64,000 nucleotides of DNA, from the NCBI GenBank assembly GCA_017618355.1, contig JAFZUL010000062.1, forward strand, positions 1 through 64,000, in the 5' to 3' direction. This DNA comes from Muribaculaceae bacterium. GTDB taxonomy: Bacteria > Bacteroidota > Bacteroidia > Bacteroidales > Muribaculaceae. Positions 54,701 through 63,507 of the stretch are shown piece after piece. The position numbers were made by a program, and so were the translations under genes. The notes beneath the pieces are model-generated. The model had not been told where the DNA came from, searched no databases, and saw only the letters and a program-made list of their open reading frames with translations. Each line of letters starts with the position of its first letter. Within the stretch, counting starts at the first letter, position 1.

Positions 54701-56816
54701 AATCTTTTGGAACTGGGGTGGATCTTGGGCAGAGAGCGCATTCCCAACCACCGACATGGGTGGACAGAGCTGGTTCTACTGCACATTCATGGACAAGGAG
54801 AACATAAATGCAATATTATTTGATAGCACAAATGATTCTCAACGATTAACAGTAACTGGCATCGATAGCGACGTGTTCATGAAGTTCCCCAAGACAAACG
54901 ACAACTGGTCAACTGGCGAGAACCTCACCGACCAGTATGCTCAATATCTACCCGATGTTGAGAAACCTGAGGAGGGCGAAGTGACTCCCGAGGAGACCGT
55001 TATCCCCACTTGCGCCAACACCGCAGGCCTCAACGGCTTCTACTGCTTCTTCGAGAACAGCGACTTTGGCTCGCCCTATGCTTGGGTTTACAGCGGCACC
55101 AAGACCTTTGGTGAGCACGGCTGGCCAGGCGAGGCGCTCATCGAAGTCGCCGGCACCGCGCCAAGCGGCAACCTCGTTTACCGCTGGACCTACAACGGCT
55201 ATGGCGACGAGCCCAGCGACGTCATCTTCAGCAACAAGGGTGACAACCAAACCAGAGCATTCGAGTTCGTCAACGGCGGCTACTACACCAGCGAGGGCTT
55301 GGTTGGCATGGCTCACGACAACATCATGACTCTGGCACAATTATCCATGATGGGGCAGCCCGATAAGGAGTATATCATTGCCAACGATATCAACACTGTT
55401 ATCGCCCTCACTCGCAAAGACGACATCCGCATCTTCGCCAAGGATGCCGATGGCGACGCAGTGAATCTCTCCGAGAACTTCAATAACCTACCAGTGCCCG
55501 AGATAATGCAAGGCTGGACCTTTGACCAGAGCAACTGGGTAGAGATCTCGCTACCTCAAGACTTTGAGATGAATATTGAGAATGTGGGTCTGCTTGGCAA
55601 TACAATTAGAGGTAGGCTCATTGAATCTTTCAATACTCAAATTGAGTTTACCATCAACCCACTTGTCGAAGGGGAGACTAACTACACTCCTAACAACTTC
55701 CTCGTTGCCAACTTCGACACAATGCACAGCGACTACTTCCTAGTTCGACCCAAGGCTCAAGAGTATGCCAATCTCAAGTATGCGATATATCGCGACGACA
55801 AGCTCACGATGGCCAACCAGACTGGCCCCAACGAGTGGGAAATTCCTCTCGATGGCGAGGTAAGCCTGAATAATGACCAGGCTTTCTTCCAGGGCGATGT
55901 CCCACTGAATGAGTTCCTTGAGGAGAATGGTGTATATAATATGCAGGTAATCGCCCATGACAATGGCAGAAAGATGAATGTCATTGTGATTAACGCCGAG
56001 AAGATTGGCACGTTCGTAGAGAATACCACTCCTCTTGCTGATGTACTTGAGAGCGGAGTTAACAACACCGAATATAAAATTGCCGATGACCTCGCAGTGG
56101 CAGCGGCACCAATGGAGAAGGACTTCGCATTCCTCACCGACGGCAACGATAACTGGATTAAGGTAGTCTTCGAACCTGGAAGTGAGGCCGAGGGTGTTAT
56201 CATCGAAAGTTTCATGACTCAAAATGCCATCAAGGGTGGAACCCTCAAGGGTACGCTCAGCGACATTGAGCTCAATCCTTTCCTCACCCTCTCCACAACT
56301 GTAGTGCCCGAGATTGGTGAGGCACCAGTGGACTATGAAATCGAGACAGTAAACCTCAGCGAAGAGTTCGTACTAAAAGAGAACCAGGTTGTCGATGTAA
56401 AGGGTTACTGGAACGATAATGACGGAGCCCTGCGTGCTTACGCTCCAAGCAATGCCATCCAGGGCCAGAGCCTCTCGCTCACTACCGAATGGCTTGATGG
56501 CGTCAAGCTCGATGACGGCACGTTCTATCAAGTTCGCGCTGCCATCACCCTCAAGGAGCCCTGGCAGAATCCTTCTACCGACGGCATCGGCCTCTTGGAC
56601 TATGACTACGACTTCCAGAACTATCTTGCCCACGCACTCGAAGAGCCCTCAAGCAACATCCCTACTGGTGTTGTGGACATCAACAACGGATTAATTGCAG
56701 TGCGCTACTACAACCTCCAGGGCATCGAGCTCGCTACCCCAACTCAGGGCGTGAACATCGTTGTCAGGGAATATGACAACGGCAAGTGCACAGTGAGCAA
56801 AGTTCTCTTCAAGTAA
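51738..56816 (+). CDS. T9SS-exported multimodular alpha-amylase (GH13)
   Basis: A 1692-residue secreted enzyme acting on starch or related alpha-glucans. Signal peptide (about 1-20). GH13 catalytic barrel (about 22-500) with DVVANHRGG, YRYDYAMGF (nucleophile Asp318), SVGEYWG (acid/base Glu343) and FLDNHD (Asp412). Next come chitobiase-like Ig repeats and starch-binding-module-26-like units (about 590-700, 760-900, 980-1070, 1090-1180) alternating. Two copies of a shared unknown module (about 1197-1430 and 1430-1640) precede a T9SS sorting domain (about 1650-1692, VRYYNLQGIEL and end KVLFK). The architecture suggests tethered starch degradation at the cell surface. A terminator follows. Confidence 0.9.
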   Translation: MRKIYIILAMALLLPLTTLAQGWPANYGGVMLQGFFWDSYKETPDCSPWGPWANHVTNEATATHQPGYTWATMYGAGWTSGEEWQVPVTTWTSLIAHKDEITPYIDLLWLPQSGSTVADSTMVYYESEDNSGRHGERPWRNGYDWGYNDNNVITNPDCMGFVPVFYFHHGLSLKPDGTPWTYTDSEGRTWTPISYFGTEQELRDLISIYKSEGTGAIEDVVANHRGGLGTWAGDKYSIEFPTEWYQGTFCPEGEMIEWSSDDVCSDDESGRGTGNPDCGGKGEWARDIDHHSPATRLKVLKFLDFLKNDLGYVGYRYDYAMGFEEKHFAEYNTTLRPTFSVGEYWGSKGDISSWIHKTYMEGTYQSAAFDFPLQSDIREAFNYGNYRYLNNSGLISDPVLKRYAVTFLDNHDTFKDLPTDGSNYNWSNGKSYQHRIEKNIVEANAFILAMPGTPCLFYPHFMHPEWHETLCTLIKARRTAGITNESERSAAELVGDNGIQWVVTGANGQVCFQLGDAAARDSVPPEGFTTVWQSDPDENGYRVARYSITSSLYNQIEYNKKKNLINGYPVIDKNNTTFAGSITVNVKPSTEECTLVYTTDGTMPNNYSPTIKESTDLTFTDNTTLKVGVLVDYDVPTSSVVTRQYVKTATESNKINFYVKDDNAPYLYVYYYDNNGNKYEPFGAWRGYLAFEQVQVGGINWWHVQMDKPEYPVSLIINWEGSQTPDITGITSDVFYTVQEGQPNDVTGTYMPMMENPDLAIDKPTGSYKGGISAKITSSYSAATIVYTTDGTAPTVNSPTIASGGTVSFNTNGTHYLRAGIVMDGQVIKQQARSYFVEDGHGEGVNIYVKNMTTSDAPHIYAWNANEEPVTDTFENGGDKLGDTQPNCGQTWYKKHFDEVPAGFFFMLSGDKDKCATINYVENGHDYYFYYYPGAHFGNDGFQPGYIDVTADSKHTTDVKAITVFMYDNGNADWSNIIKLYPYINDSQIFWNWGGSWAESAFPTTDMGGQSWFYCTFMDKENINAILFDSTNDSQRLTVTGIDSDVFMKFPKTNDNWSTGENLTDQYAQYLPDVEKPEEGEVTPEETVIPTCANTAGLNGFYCFFENSDFGSPYAWVYSGTKTFGEHGWPGEALIEVAGTAPSGNLVYRWTYNGYGDEPSDVIFSNKGDNQTRAFEFVNGGYYTSEGLVGMAHDNIMTLAQLSMMGQPDKEYIIANDINTVIALTRKDDIRIFAKDADGDAVNLSENFNNLPVPEIMQGWTFDQSNWVEISLPQDFEMNIENVGLLGNTIRGRLIESFNTQIEFTINPLVEGETNYTPNNFLVANFDTMHSDYFLVRPKAQEYANLKYAIYRDDKLTMANQTGPNEWEIPLDGEVSLNNDQAFFQGDVPLNEFLEENGVYNMQVIAHDNGRKMNVIVINAEKIGTFVENTTPLADVLESGVNNTEYKIADDLAVAAAPMEKDFAFLTDGNDNWIKVVFEPGSEAEGVIIESFMTQNAIKGGTLKGTLSDIELNPFLTLSTTVVPEIGEAPVDYEIETVNLSEEFVLKENQVVDVKGYWNDNDGALRAYAPSNAIQGQSLSLTTEWLDGVKLDDGTFYQVRAAITLKEPWQNPSTDGIGLLDYDYDFQNYLAHALEEPSSNIPTGVVDINNGLIAVRYYNLQGIELATPTQGVNIVVREYDNGKCTVSKVLFK

Positions 56817-56861
56817 TGCTTTATCAATGCCTAATTCATAATGCATAATGCACAATCCTAA

Positions 56862-56895
56862 AATGCTTGGCGCGGCAACGTGCCAAGCATTTTTT
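56862..56895 (+). terminator. Terminator after the amylase gene
   Basis: AATGCTTGGC (56862-56871) and GCCAAGCATT (56882-56891) form a perfect 10-bp stem with a T run. Confidence 0.88.
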
Positions 56896-57171
56896 ATCTA
56901 CCCATCAACGCAAAGGGTCGCTGCGCTCAAAATTTAATTAAAATTATTTTGAAAATTTCATATCCGCATCATGCAATTTTTTTTTAATTTTCAACCAATT
57001 TTAAGCACGGAGTGCGCCCATTAGAGCATCTAACGCAACATAATGAGGCCACAAGGCGTTTCGTTGATAAAATTCTGCCTTTTGTGAGACATAATTCCCC
57101 ATTAACATTTTTTGAACATCACCCACAAAAATACTCCACATTTTTATAATAGGTATTACAAAAATTATTTA

Positions 57172-57179
57172 TACCTTTG
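57172..57179 (+). promoter_or_regulatory. Promoter -7 element of the MntA/HepT leader
   Basis: TACCTTTG, with A/T-rich DNA but no good -33 element. It would start a leader of about 135 nt before mntA. Confidence 0.5.
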
Positions 57180-57185
57180 CACTGT

Positions 57186-57294
57186 GGTAATATATTTAGG
57201 TAATAAAATGCAAACTAATAACCACAAGCACAATATGTTAGAGTGCTCTAAAAAGCAAAAACAGAGCACTTCACCATATTGTGCGTCGTTTTTT
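57186..57294 (+). ncRNA. Leader RNA with terminator-like hairpin upstream of mntA
   Basis: Outer stem CACAATATG (57229-57237) with CATATTGTG (57275-57283), inner stem AGTGCTCT (57242-57249) with AGAGCACT (57263-57270), then CGTCG and six T. This would stop transcripts before mntA unless read through, so it may be an attenuator or release a small RNA. Its tail (GTGCGTC, T run, AGACACA) is similar to that of the RNA ending near 4934. The rest of the 503-bp gap before mntA holds only the amylase terminator and A/T-rich DNA. Confidence 0.45.
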
Positions 57295-57319
57295 AAAGAC
57301 ACAAAGACAAAAAACTAAC

Positions 57320-57610
57320 ATGGTCAAAGACGATTACATAGTTTTACTTCAGCAGCATACCGATGAGATGCGCAACAATTATGGTCTGCGCTCTATGACT
57401 ATGTTTGGATCTGTGGCACGAGGTGAGAATACCGAGAACAGCGACGTTGATCTTTGTGTAGATATGGAACCCAAAGTCACTGCAATAGTTCAACTCAAAG
57501 CATTCCTCGAAAAACTGCTAAATTGTTCGGTTGATTTAGTTAGAATGCACAAGCACATCAACCCATTCCTACTTAAAGAAATTGAAAAAGATGGAACTCT
57601 CATTTTCTAA
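57320..57610 (+). CDS. mntA: MntA-type minimal nucleotidyltransferase (antitoxin)
   Basis: A 96-residue minimal nucleotidyltransferase. FGSVARGENTENSDVDL carries the GSx10DxD motif exactly (Gly30, Ser31, Asp42, Asp44) and a third acidic residue follows in SVDLVR. In MntA/HepT systems the enzyme modifies the HepT tyrosine with AMP and so neutralises the toxin. The start at 57320 was preferred over one 39 bp upstream, which would sit in the terminator-like hairpin. It overlaps hepT by 20 bp, a tight translational link. Confidence 0.85.
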   Translation: MVKDDYIVLLQQHTDEMRNNYGLRSMTMFGSVARGENTENSDVDLCVDMEPKVTAIVQLKAFLEKLLNCSVDLVRMHKHINPFLLKEIEKDGTLIF

Positions 57611-57983
57611 TGACATAAGAGAGCAAGTGCTCATGCTATTCACACAAATCAATGATGCCATTGACCAGCTTGTGGAGTGGAACGACGGCATTAATAGCGA
57701 GGACGATTATTATGAATCAAGCAATGGCTTACAAAAATTGGCTGCCAGCTGCATGATGATTGAAGCAATTGGAGAAACCGTTGGTAGAATTGACAAAATC
57801 ACGCAAGAACAGCTTCTTGTGTTAAGGCCAGAAATACCTTGGAATGCTATCACCGGAATGAGAAATCATATCGCTCATGGATATTTCAACATCGATGCAG
57901 GAATCGTGTTTGATGTGATAAAGAACAATTTACAAGACCTAAAAAAGGCTGTAATGTTCTTTTTAAAAGAACTTAAAGACTAA
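57591..57983 (+). CDS. hepT: HepT-family toxin (HEPN ribonuclease)
   Basis: A 130-residue helical HEPN protein. GMRNHIAHGYFN has the RX4HXY catalytic motif (Arg91, His96, Tyr98), where the Tyr is the AMP-acceptor in known HepT. As a ribonuclease it would cut tRNA or mRNA when the antitoxin is absent. The ATG at 57591 lies within the end of mntA. It is a complete and apparently intact toxin. The large surface protein gene begins 45 bp downstream. Confidence 0.85.
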   Translation: MELSFSNDIREQVLMLFTQINDAIDQLVEWNDGINSEDDYYESSNGLQKLAASCMMIEAIGETVGRIDKITQEQLLVLRPEIPWNAITGMRNHIAHGYFNIDAGIVFDVIKNNLQDLKKAVMFFLKELKD

Positions 57984-58028
57984 TTTAAAGAATTTTATAA
58001 ACTATATTTACTAACTACTAAACATTTC

Positions 58029-61000
58029 ATGCGTATGAAAAAATTACTAACATTTCTAACTTTGCTCACACTCTCTATTGGAGTAGGATGGGCAACAAAC
58101 GTTACTGAAAGATTAACCAACTCAGAGATTGGTGTAACTGGATCAAATTATACTGATTGGTCATATTCTTTCGATAATGGAGTCACTTATTGCGGACAAA
58201 GCGCATCAAATAATTATGGTGAGTTTATCCAATTGCGTACAAAAAATAGCAACTCTGGTATTGTGTCAACTACGACAATAGGTACAATTAAAAGAATCGC
58301 TATAACTTGGTATAGTGGCTCAGGTCAAGATAACAGTAATAAATCTATAGACATCTATGGCAAAAACACTGCCTATGATTCACCATCAGATTTATATTCC
58401 ACATCGACACAAGGCACAAAACTTGGTTCTATAGTTTACGGTGAATCTTTAGCACTTGATGTAAGTGATTCTTATGCTTATATTGGAATTAGATCCAATA
58501 GTGGTGCAGTGTATATTGAAGAAATTGAGATTACCTGGGATACCGAGGGTGGCACACAAACCCCGTCTCACGACATCACTTATGACGAAGTAGATGGTGG
58601 TTCTTTCAGTGGCCCAGCAAGTGCAGCTGAGGGCTCAACCGTAAGCATTTCAGCAACTCCTGCTGCTGGCTATGAGTTTGACAGCTGGAACGTTTACAAA
58701 ACTGGTGATGAAACAACTACTGTAACTGTTAGCAGTGATAACAAGTTCATCATGCCTGAATATAACGTTACTGTTAGTGGAACGTTCACTGAGAAAACAC
58801 CCTACACCATTAATTATACTGTTGGTGAAAATGGTTCTTTACCTAGTGACAAACCAACGTCAGCTTATTCAGGCGACAATGTAACTGTTACAACAACTCC
58901 AGCTGAAGGATATAAACTTGGTTCTTTTATTGTAGCCCCAACCGAGAATGGTGTAACAGCTCCCACGGTAACAATCAGTGGTAACTCCGCCACATTCACA
59001 ATGCCCGCAAGCAATGTTAATGTTAACGTCACTTTCGAGGCTCTGCCCACCTATGTTTTCTATGAGCCGTTTACTGGAAGTAATGGTGAGAACACCAATT
59101 TTGGAATAAACGCATCTGGTGACGGAAATGGTAATTCTCCAAAATATGTCAGTGGTTTTGGTGCGTTTACTTCTACACAAGGCATTTATGGTGCCAATAA
59201 TGCAATTAAACTTGGCACATCTTCAAAACCAGGAAATACAACAACCCCATCTATTACAGGCATTACACCTGGAAAGACATACGTCTTGACTTTCAAAGCT
59301 GCTCCATGGGCATCAGAGACAGCCAGCATGAGTGTAACTGCAACAGGAGGCACTCTTACAGGTTTGTCAACTTCAAATATGACAAATGGGCAATGGAATG
59401 AGTATTCAGCAACATTTGTGGCAAATAGTGAAGGCACTCGTGACGGTGTCACATTCACATTTACCGCTTCAAAGAATCGCTTCTTCCTCGACGAGGTAAT
59501 GCTTGATGTTGTTGCCGAAACCGGATTTGAAATCAAGCGTACTATCAAAACTAATGGAGAGGATAATAACGAAGCTGGTGGTTGGATCGGCGACTGGTCA
59601 AGCAACTGTTCAACACCTAATGGTATTTCTGGCAACCATTACACCGTAACAGCTCCAGCTGGCGAGACTGTTCAGTTCAAGGCTGGTACTAATAATAATT
59701 ATAAAATTCTGGAATCTCATGTTTCTGCAGTAGATGATAATAACACTGCAATAACATTAACCAAGGTATCAAGTGACAATTCGGGCATTGTATTCTCATT
59801 CACAATGCCAGCAAGCGAAGTGACTATTACTGCTAACTTTACAGATTATTATCATCCTACCCTTCGCATGGCGGGTCGCTTCAATGGTCGCCCAGAGTCT
59901 GCTTGGATTACTAACAGCAGCGGTCCAGCGTTCACATTCGATGAAGACAAAGATGAATATACAATCAACGCATATTTCACAGGAGCAGTAAACAACAATA
60001 ACCAACAGATTGACTACTTCTTCCTTCGTGCAGATGAAAATAACCTAATGGCTGATGCTAGTGGGGATTGTTGGGTAGGAGAAAATGGTGGCACCTATAA
60101 TCTTGGTGGCAGCAGCAACTTCCGCATCTATCCAGGTGTTTATAAAATCACCGTAAACGGATCTAGAAAGCAGGCTGTTATTACGAAAGTTACTCCAGAA
60201 TTATCATTCAACTATCCTGCTGGAGAGGTTCTGTCAGGAACCACCATTAACGCTACCAGCACCCTTACCACTCTTATTAATGACATTAAGGATAATGACA
60301 GTGGCGCACAAGGCGAAGTTAGCGTCAAGGTTTGCACTGACGGTTCTTCCTACAATTTGGATGAGGTACCGCTTACAAGCAATCAAACTGTATATGGCAA
60401 GGCTTGGATAGGCAATCTTGCTGTTACAGAGAATGCAGCTTACACAATCCATGAGTTTGATACTGAGACACCTGATTACACCGAAGCTTTCAGCGCAGGC
60501 TTTGGTAAGTTCTTTGCTGATAACAGCACAATCTGGACAATTTACAATTCTAGTTGTGCAAGAGCTTCAGCATACTTCAATGGCGCAGCAACAGCATCAG
60601 AGAGCTGGTTGTATTCTCCTTACATTGACCTGACTGCTGCTACCAATCCCAAGCTTTCATTCTCACATGCAGGTAATTTCTTCACGACCGATGGTCAATC
60701 ATACATGGCTGATGATGTTAAGGTGATGATTAGAGAGCTCAGCAATAATGAGTGGACAGATTGGACTCCATTAGACGGTGTAACTTATCCTGATGGCAAC
60801 AATTATAATTTTGTTGAATTCAACAAAGATATGACATCTTATGTAAACAAAACTATTCAGATTGCTTTCAAATACACCTCGACAACCAGTCGTGCCGGCA
60901 CTTGGGAAATCAAGAACTTTAAGGTTGCTGAACTTTACAACATCACATGTAATACTGCGGATAATGGCTCAATTACTGCAAGTCCAAATCCCGCAACCGC

Positions 61001-62678
61001 AGGTGAGACTGTAACAATAACAGTAACTCCTGCATCTGGCTATGAGCTTGCAACTCTCGTTTACAACGATGGCACTGACCATGATATCAAGGCTACCAAG
61101 TCGTTCACTATGCCTGCTGCTAATGTGACAGTAACTGCAACATTTGCTGAGAAACAAGTTGGTACAGATGAATTCCATTTAGTAACTTATGATAGCAACC
61201 CGCTTCCGCTTGTAGCAGGTTATGAATATATCATTGTTACCGAAGATTATAATTGGGCTATGGGTGCCATTGACGGTGATGCTAAAAAAGCAACCGCATC
61301 ACAAGACTTCGTATTCATCGGAGACGACCATACTACTGTAGCTCTTACAGAGAATAGCACAGTAAATGTAATAAAATTGGTAGATGGCGTAGAAAACCCA
61401 GACAGAAAATATTGGAACCTTACTCAAGATAATGGACTGAACATCTTCCTTCAGAATACTGGAACAGGAATCCAAGAGCAAACTCATGGTTATGGACTCA
61501 GTGGGTATTCTGATGAAGTACTTATCAATATTAACGCAGCAAATTATGCTTTTATAACTCCAGGTGGTCGTCAGATTCTATATCAGGATGGCGATAATGG
61601 TGCTGCTGGTGTGTTTGGTCATTATGCCAATAGCAATGTTGGCGCATCAGGATACAAAAGAGTTTACCTCTATTACCGCGAAGGTGCTACTGTGCCTCCC
61701 ACCGAGGCTACTCTTGCCAACCTTTGCGAGAATGGTGAGAAAAACAAGTCTTACACTATTACCGACCAGCTTATTGCTGTTGCATATGCAGAGAATACTG
61801 AAGGCTCGTTCCTATGGTGTAAAGACCAAGGCAACAAGTCTATCTTCTCAACCTCAATCCATGAAGGAGATCAGATTGACTACTTGTATAATGACACACA
61901 GGCACAGAACAAACGTGATTGGGACCAGAGCAACTGGGTAGCCCTCAAGTTTACAGATCTTACAACTACAGAGGCAAACGTTATCAAAGGCTATGTTAAT
62001 AGTTACATCAATGAGAAGGCCATCACTGGTGAACTCGTTGACGATAACAACTACATGTTGGCGGTTTCTACCAAGACTCTAACAACTACTGCAGGCGCTT
62101 CTTATCCCAAAAACGTATATTGCACTTCAAACTTCGTTCTTGACAACTTGAACATCTTTGGAAGCATTGCTGCAGGTGACGGAGGTTATACTGGTAACAA
62201 CGGACAGAACTACTTCTTTATGAATCCAAAGGTCCAAGAGGCTTGCATTATCACTTACGCTATGTGGGATGCAGAAAACAATTGTTTCACTGTGCCTTCC
62301 AATAGCGGCTTTGAAGGCAATGTTAGTGTTAATCTCGCATACAACGAGAACCCTTATCTTGACCTAAGTGAATCTCTTACAGACAAGAAAGTTTATCAGT
62401 TCGAGGCTATAGTTAACCGTTCCAGCAAAAATGCCTACGGTCCAAAAGCCAACCGTGCAGACGAGTTCACAGTCTATCCAACCAACCTAACTGGTGGAAA
62501 TGAAAACAATCCTCCAACGGCAATTAGCACAGTTGACATGGGCAATGGCGTGGTTAAGAGCGTGAAGTATTTGAATGTTGCCGGTATGGTAAGCGACACT
62601 CCATTCCAGGGTGTGAATATCGTGGTTACCGAGTACACCGACGGCACTCGCACTGCAACTAAGATGCTTCGCAAGTAA
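58029..62678 (+). CDS. Large modular surface protein with T9SS tail
   Basis: A 1549-residue exported protein, start at 58029 or 58035. Signal peptide (about 1-22); N-terminal beta sandwich (about 25-175, resembling domains of Bacteroidota fibre or carbohydrate-binding proteins); three or more InlB/Flg_new-type repeats (phrases GGSFSGPASAAEGSTVSISA and ATPAAGYEF, also near 940-1040); a choice-of-anchor J-like domain around 815-975 with WLYSPYIDL; a C-terminal module shared with the amylase (about 1225-1500) and a T9SS tail ending KMLRK. No enzyme motif was found, so an adhesin or binding role is likely. It is visibly more A/T-rich than the amylase. Confidence 0.82.
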   Translation: MRMKKLLTFLTLLTLSIGVGWATNVTERLTNSEIGVTGSNYTDWSYSFDNGVTYCGQSASNNYGEFIQLRTKNSNSGIVSTTTIGTIKRIAITWYSGSGQDNSNKSIDIYGKNTAYDSPSDLYSTSTQGTKLGSIVYGESLALDVSDSYAYIGIRSNSGAVYIEEIEITWDTEGGTQTPSHDITYDEVDGGSFSGPASAAEGSTVSISATPAAGYEFDSWNVYKTGDETTTVTVSSDNKFIMPEYNVTVSGTFTEKTPYTINYTVGENGSLPSDKPTSAYSGDNVTVTTTPAEGYKLGSFIVAPTENGVTAPTVTISGNSATFTMPASNVNVNVTFEALPTYVFYEPFTGSNGENTNFGINASGDGNGNSPKYVSGFGAFTSTQGIYGANNAIKLGTSSKPGNTTTPSITGITPGKTYVLTFKAAPWASETASMSVTATGGTLTGLSTSNMTNGQWNEYSATFVANSEGTRDGVTFTFTASKNRFFLDEVMLDVVAETGFEIKRTIKTNGEDNNEAGGWIGDWSSNCSTPNGISGNHYTVTAPAGETVQFKAGTNNNYKILESHVSAVDDNNTAITLTKVSSDNSGIVFSFTMPASEVTITANFTDYYHPTLRMAGRFNGRPESAWITNSSGPAFTFDEDKDEYTINAYFTGAVNNNNQQIDYFFLRADENNLMADASGDCWVGENGGTYNLGGSSNFRIYPGVYKITVNGSRKQAVITKVTPELSFNYPAGEVLSGTTINATSTLTTLINDIKDNDSGAQGEVSVKVCTDGSSYNLDEVPLTSNQTVYGKAWIGNLAVTENAAYTIHEFDTETPDYTEAFSAGFGKFFADNSTIWTIYNSSCARASAYFNGAATASESWLYSPYIDLTAATNPKLSFSHAGNFFTTDGQSYMADDVKVMIRELSNNEWTDWTPLDGVTYPDGNNYNFVEFNKDMTSYVNKTIQIAFKYTSTTSRAGTWEIKNFKVAELYNITCNTADNGSITASPNPATAGETVTITVTPASGYELATLVYNDGTDHDIKATKSFTMPAANVTVTATFAEKQVGTDEFHLVTYDSNPLPLVAGYEYIIVTEDYNWAMGAIDGDAKKATASQDFVFIGDDHTTVALTENSTVNVIKLVDGVENPDRKYWNLTQDNGLNIFLQNTGTGIQEQTHGYGLSGYSDEVLININAANYAFITPGGRQILYQDGDNGAAGVFGHYANSNVGASGYKRVYLYYREGATVPPTEATLANLCENGEKNKSYTITDQLIAVAYAENTEGSFLWCKDQGNKSIFSTSIHEGDQIDYLYNDTQAQNKRDWDQSNWVALKFTDLTTTEANVIKGYVNSYINEKAITGELVDDNNYMLAVSTKTLTTTAGASYPKNVYCTSNFVLDNLNIFGSIAAGDGGYTGNNGQNYFFMNPKVQEACIITYAMWDAENNCFTVPSNSGFEGNVSVNLAYNENPYLDLSESLTDKKVYQFEAIVNRSSKNAYGPKANRADEFTVYPTNLTGGNENNPPTAISTVDMGNGVVKSVKYLNVAGMVSDTPFQGVNIVVTEYTDGTRTATKMLRK

Positions 62679-62730
62679 AGCGCTTCGCGCTGATTAAAGA
62701 TTAGGGATTATACCCTTACAAATAATTAAG

Positions 62731-62762
62731 GTGCTCGCCAGCAATGGCGGGCACTTTTTTTT
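62731..62762 (+). terminator. Terminator after the large surface protein
   Basis: GTGCTCGCC (62731-62739) pairs with GGCGGGCAC (62746-62754; one G-T pair) followed by eight T. Confidence 0.9.
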
Positions 62763-62793
62763 GAAATTTATCATTGCATTAAAAAATGATTAT

Positions 62794-62801
62794 TATCTTT
62801 G
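62794..62801 (+). promoter_or_regulatory. Promoter -7 element for the four-helix-bundle gene
   Basis: TATCTTTG in an A/T-rich stretch; a TTG lies at 62774-62776 (17 bp, shorter than usual). It is upstream of the phased array, so the array would be in the mRNA leader. Confidence 0.5.
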
Positions 62802-62815
62802 CACTGTAAAAGAGA

Positions 62816-62860
62816 GTCAAACAATAGTCAGACATGGTCTGAAAAAAGTCCGACAAGTCT
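62816..62860. repeat. Phased GTCnGAC array, upstream copy
   Basis: GTCAAAC 62816, GTCAGAC 62827, GTCTGAA 62837, GTCCGAC 62848 and a fifth GTC at 62857: spacing 9-11 bp, one DNA turn. Each intact unit is a dyad-symmetric heptamer. It is between the promoter and the start codon of the four-helix-bundle gene. Confidence 0.75.
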
Positions 62861-62904
62861 TTTATTGTTACTACAGTATTAATTTATAATTAACACATCG
62901 TTTT

Positions 62905-63480
62905 ATGGGCTTTTTGAAGCGTGGTGGCGGTTACCGCAAATTGCAGGTTTACAAACTCACAGAGATCATATATGACATAAGCTATCACTTTGCCAGCCAC
63001 TACTTGTCAGCTCGTGACCGCACAGTAGATCAGATGGTTCAAGCATCGCGCTCAGGAAAGCAGAACATCGCTGAGGGGAGTTTGGCTTCAATGACATCTC
63101 GCAAGATTGAGATTAACCTCACCAATGTGGCTAAATCTAGTTTGGGCGAGTTGCTAATAGACTATGAAGACTATGTACGTACTCGCAAACTCACTCGTTG
63201 GGATGCGAACAATGAACGATATAAAAAGCTACGTGAATATGTAAAAACCGACGAGTTTGAGAGCGGTTACATGCAACTTGTTGAGCGCTTGAATGATGAA
63301 GAGATTGCCAATTTATGTATGACTCTAATCCACCAAGCGATGTATATGCTCGACCACTTGCTTGATGCCCAGCAAGAACAATTTGTCAAAGAAGGCGGGG
63401 TGAGTGAAGCAATGACCAGAGCAAGGCTTGAAGCAAGAAAAAGTTCTTGTAAAAGCATAATAGAGACAGGCAATAAGTAA
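62905..63480 (+). CDS. Four-helix-bundle protein (S23/Avd-like family)
   Basis: A 191-residue helical protein. RKLQVYKLTEIIYDISYHF, DQMVQASRSGKQNIAEGS and SLGELLIDYEDYVR are standard for the four-helix-bundle family related to IVS-encoded S23 proteins and to Avd of diversity-generating retroelements, which form pentamers and bind nucleic acids. No reverse transcriptase or variable repeat is in view. The gene is bracketed by GTCnGAC arrays at 62816-62860 and 63508-63552, suggesting DNA or RNA binding to its own flanks. It is followed by a lipoprotein gene after 108 bp. Confidence 0.82.
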   Translation: MGFLKRGGGYRKLQVYKLTEIIYDISYHFASHYLSARDRTVDQMVQASRSGKQNIAEGSLASMTSRKIEINLTNVAKSSLGELLIDYEDYVRTRKLTRWDANNERYKKLREYVKTDEFESGYMQLVERLNDEEIANLCMTLIHQAMYMLDHLLDAQQEQFVKEGGVSEAMTRARLEARKSSCKSIIETGNK

Positions 63481-63507
63481 GACGGGATCTTACGAGAATC
63501 CGATATA

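Noticed and set aside
57112..57318. Short open frame before mntA
   Set aside because: It runs through the promoter, the terminator-like hairpin and low-complexity A/T-rich DNA; better explained as an RNA leader.
62905..63480. Diversity-generating retroelement
   Set aside because: Only the Avd-like helper fold is seen; no reverse transcriptase and no template/variable repeat pair is in the window.
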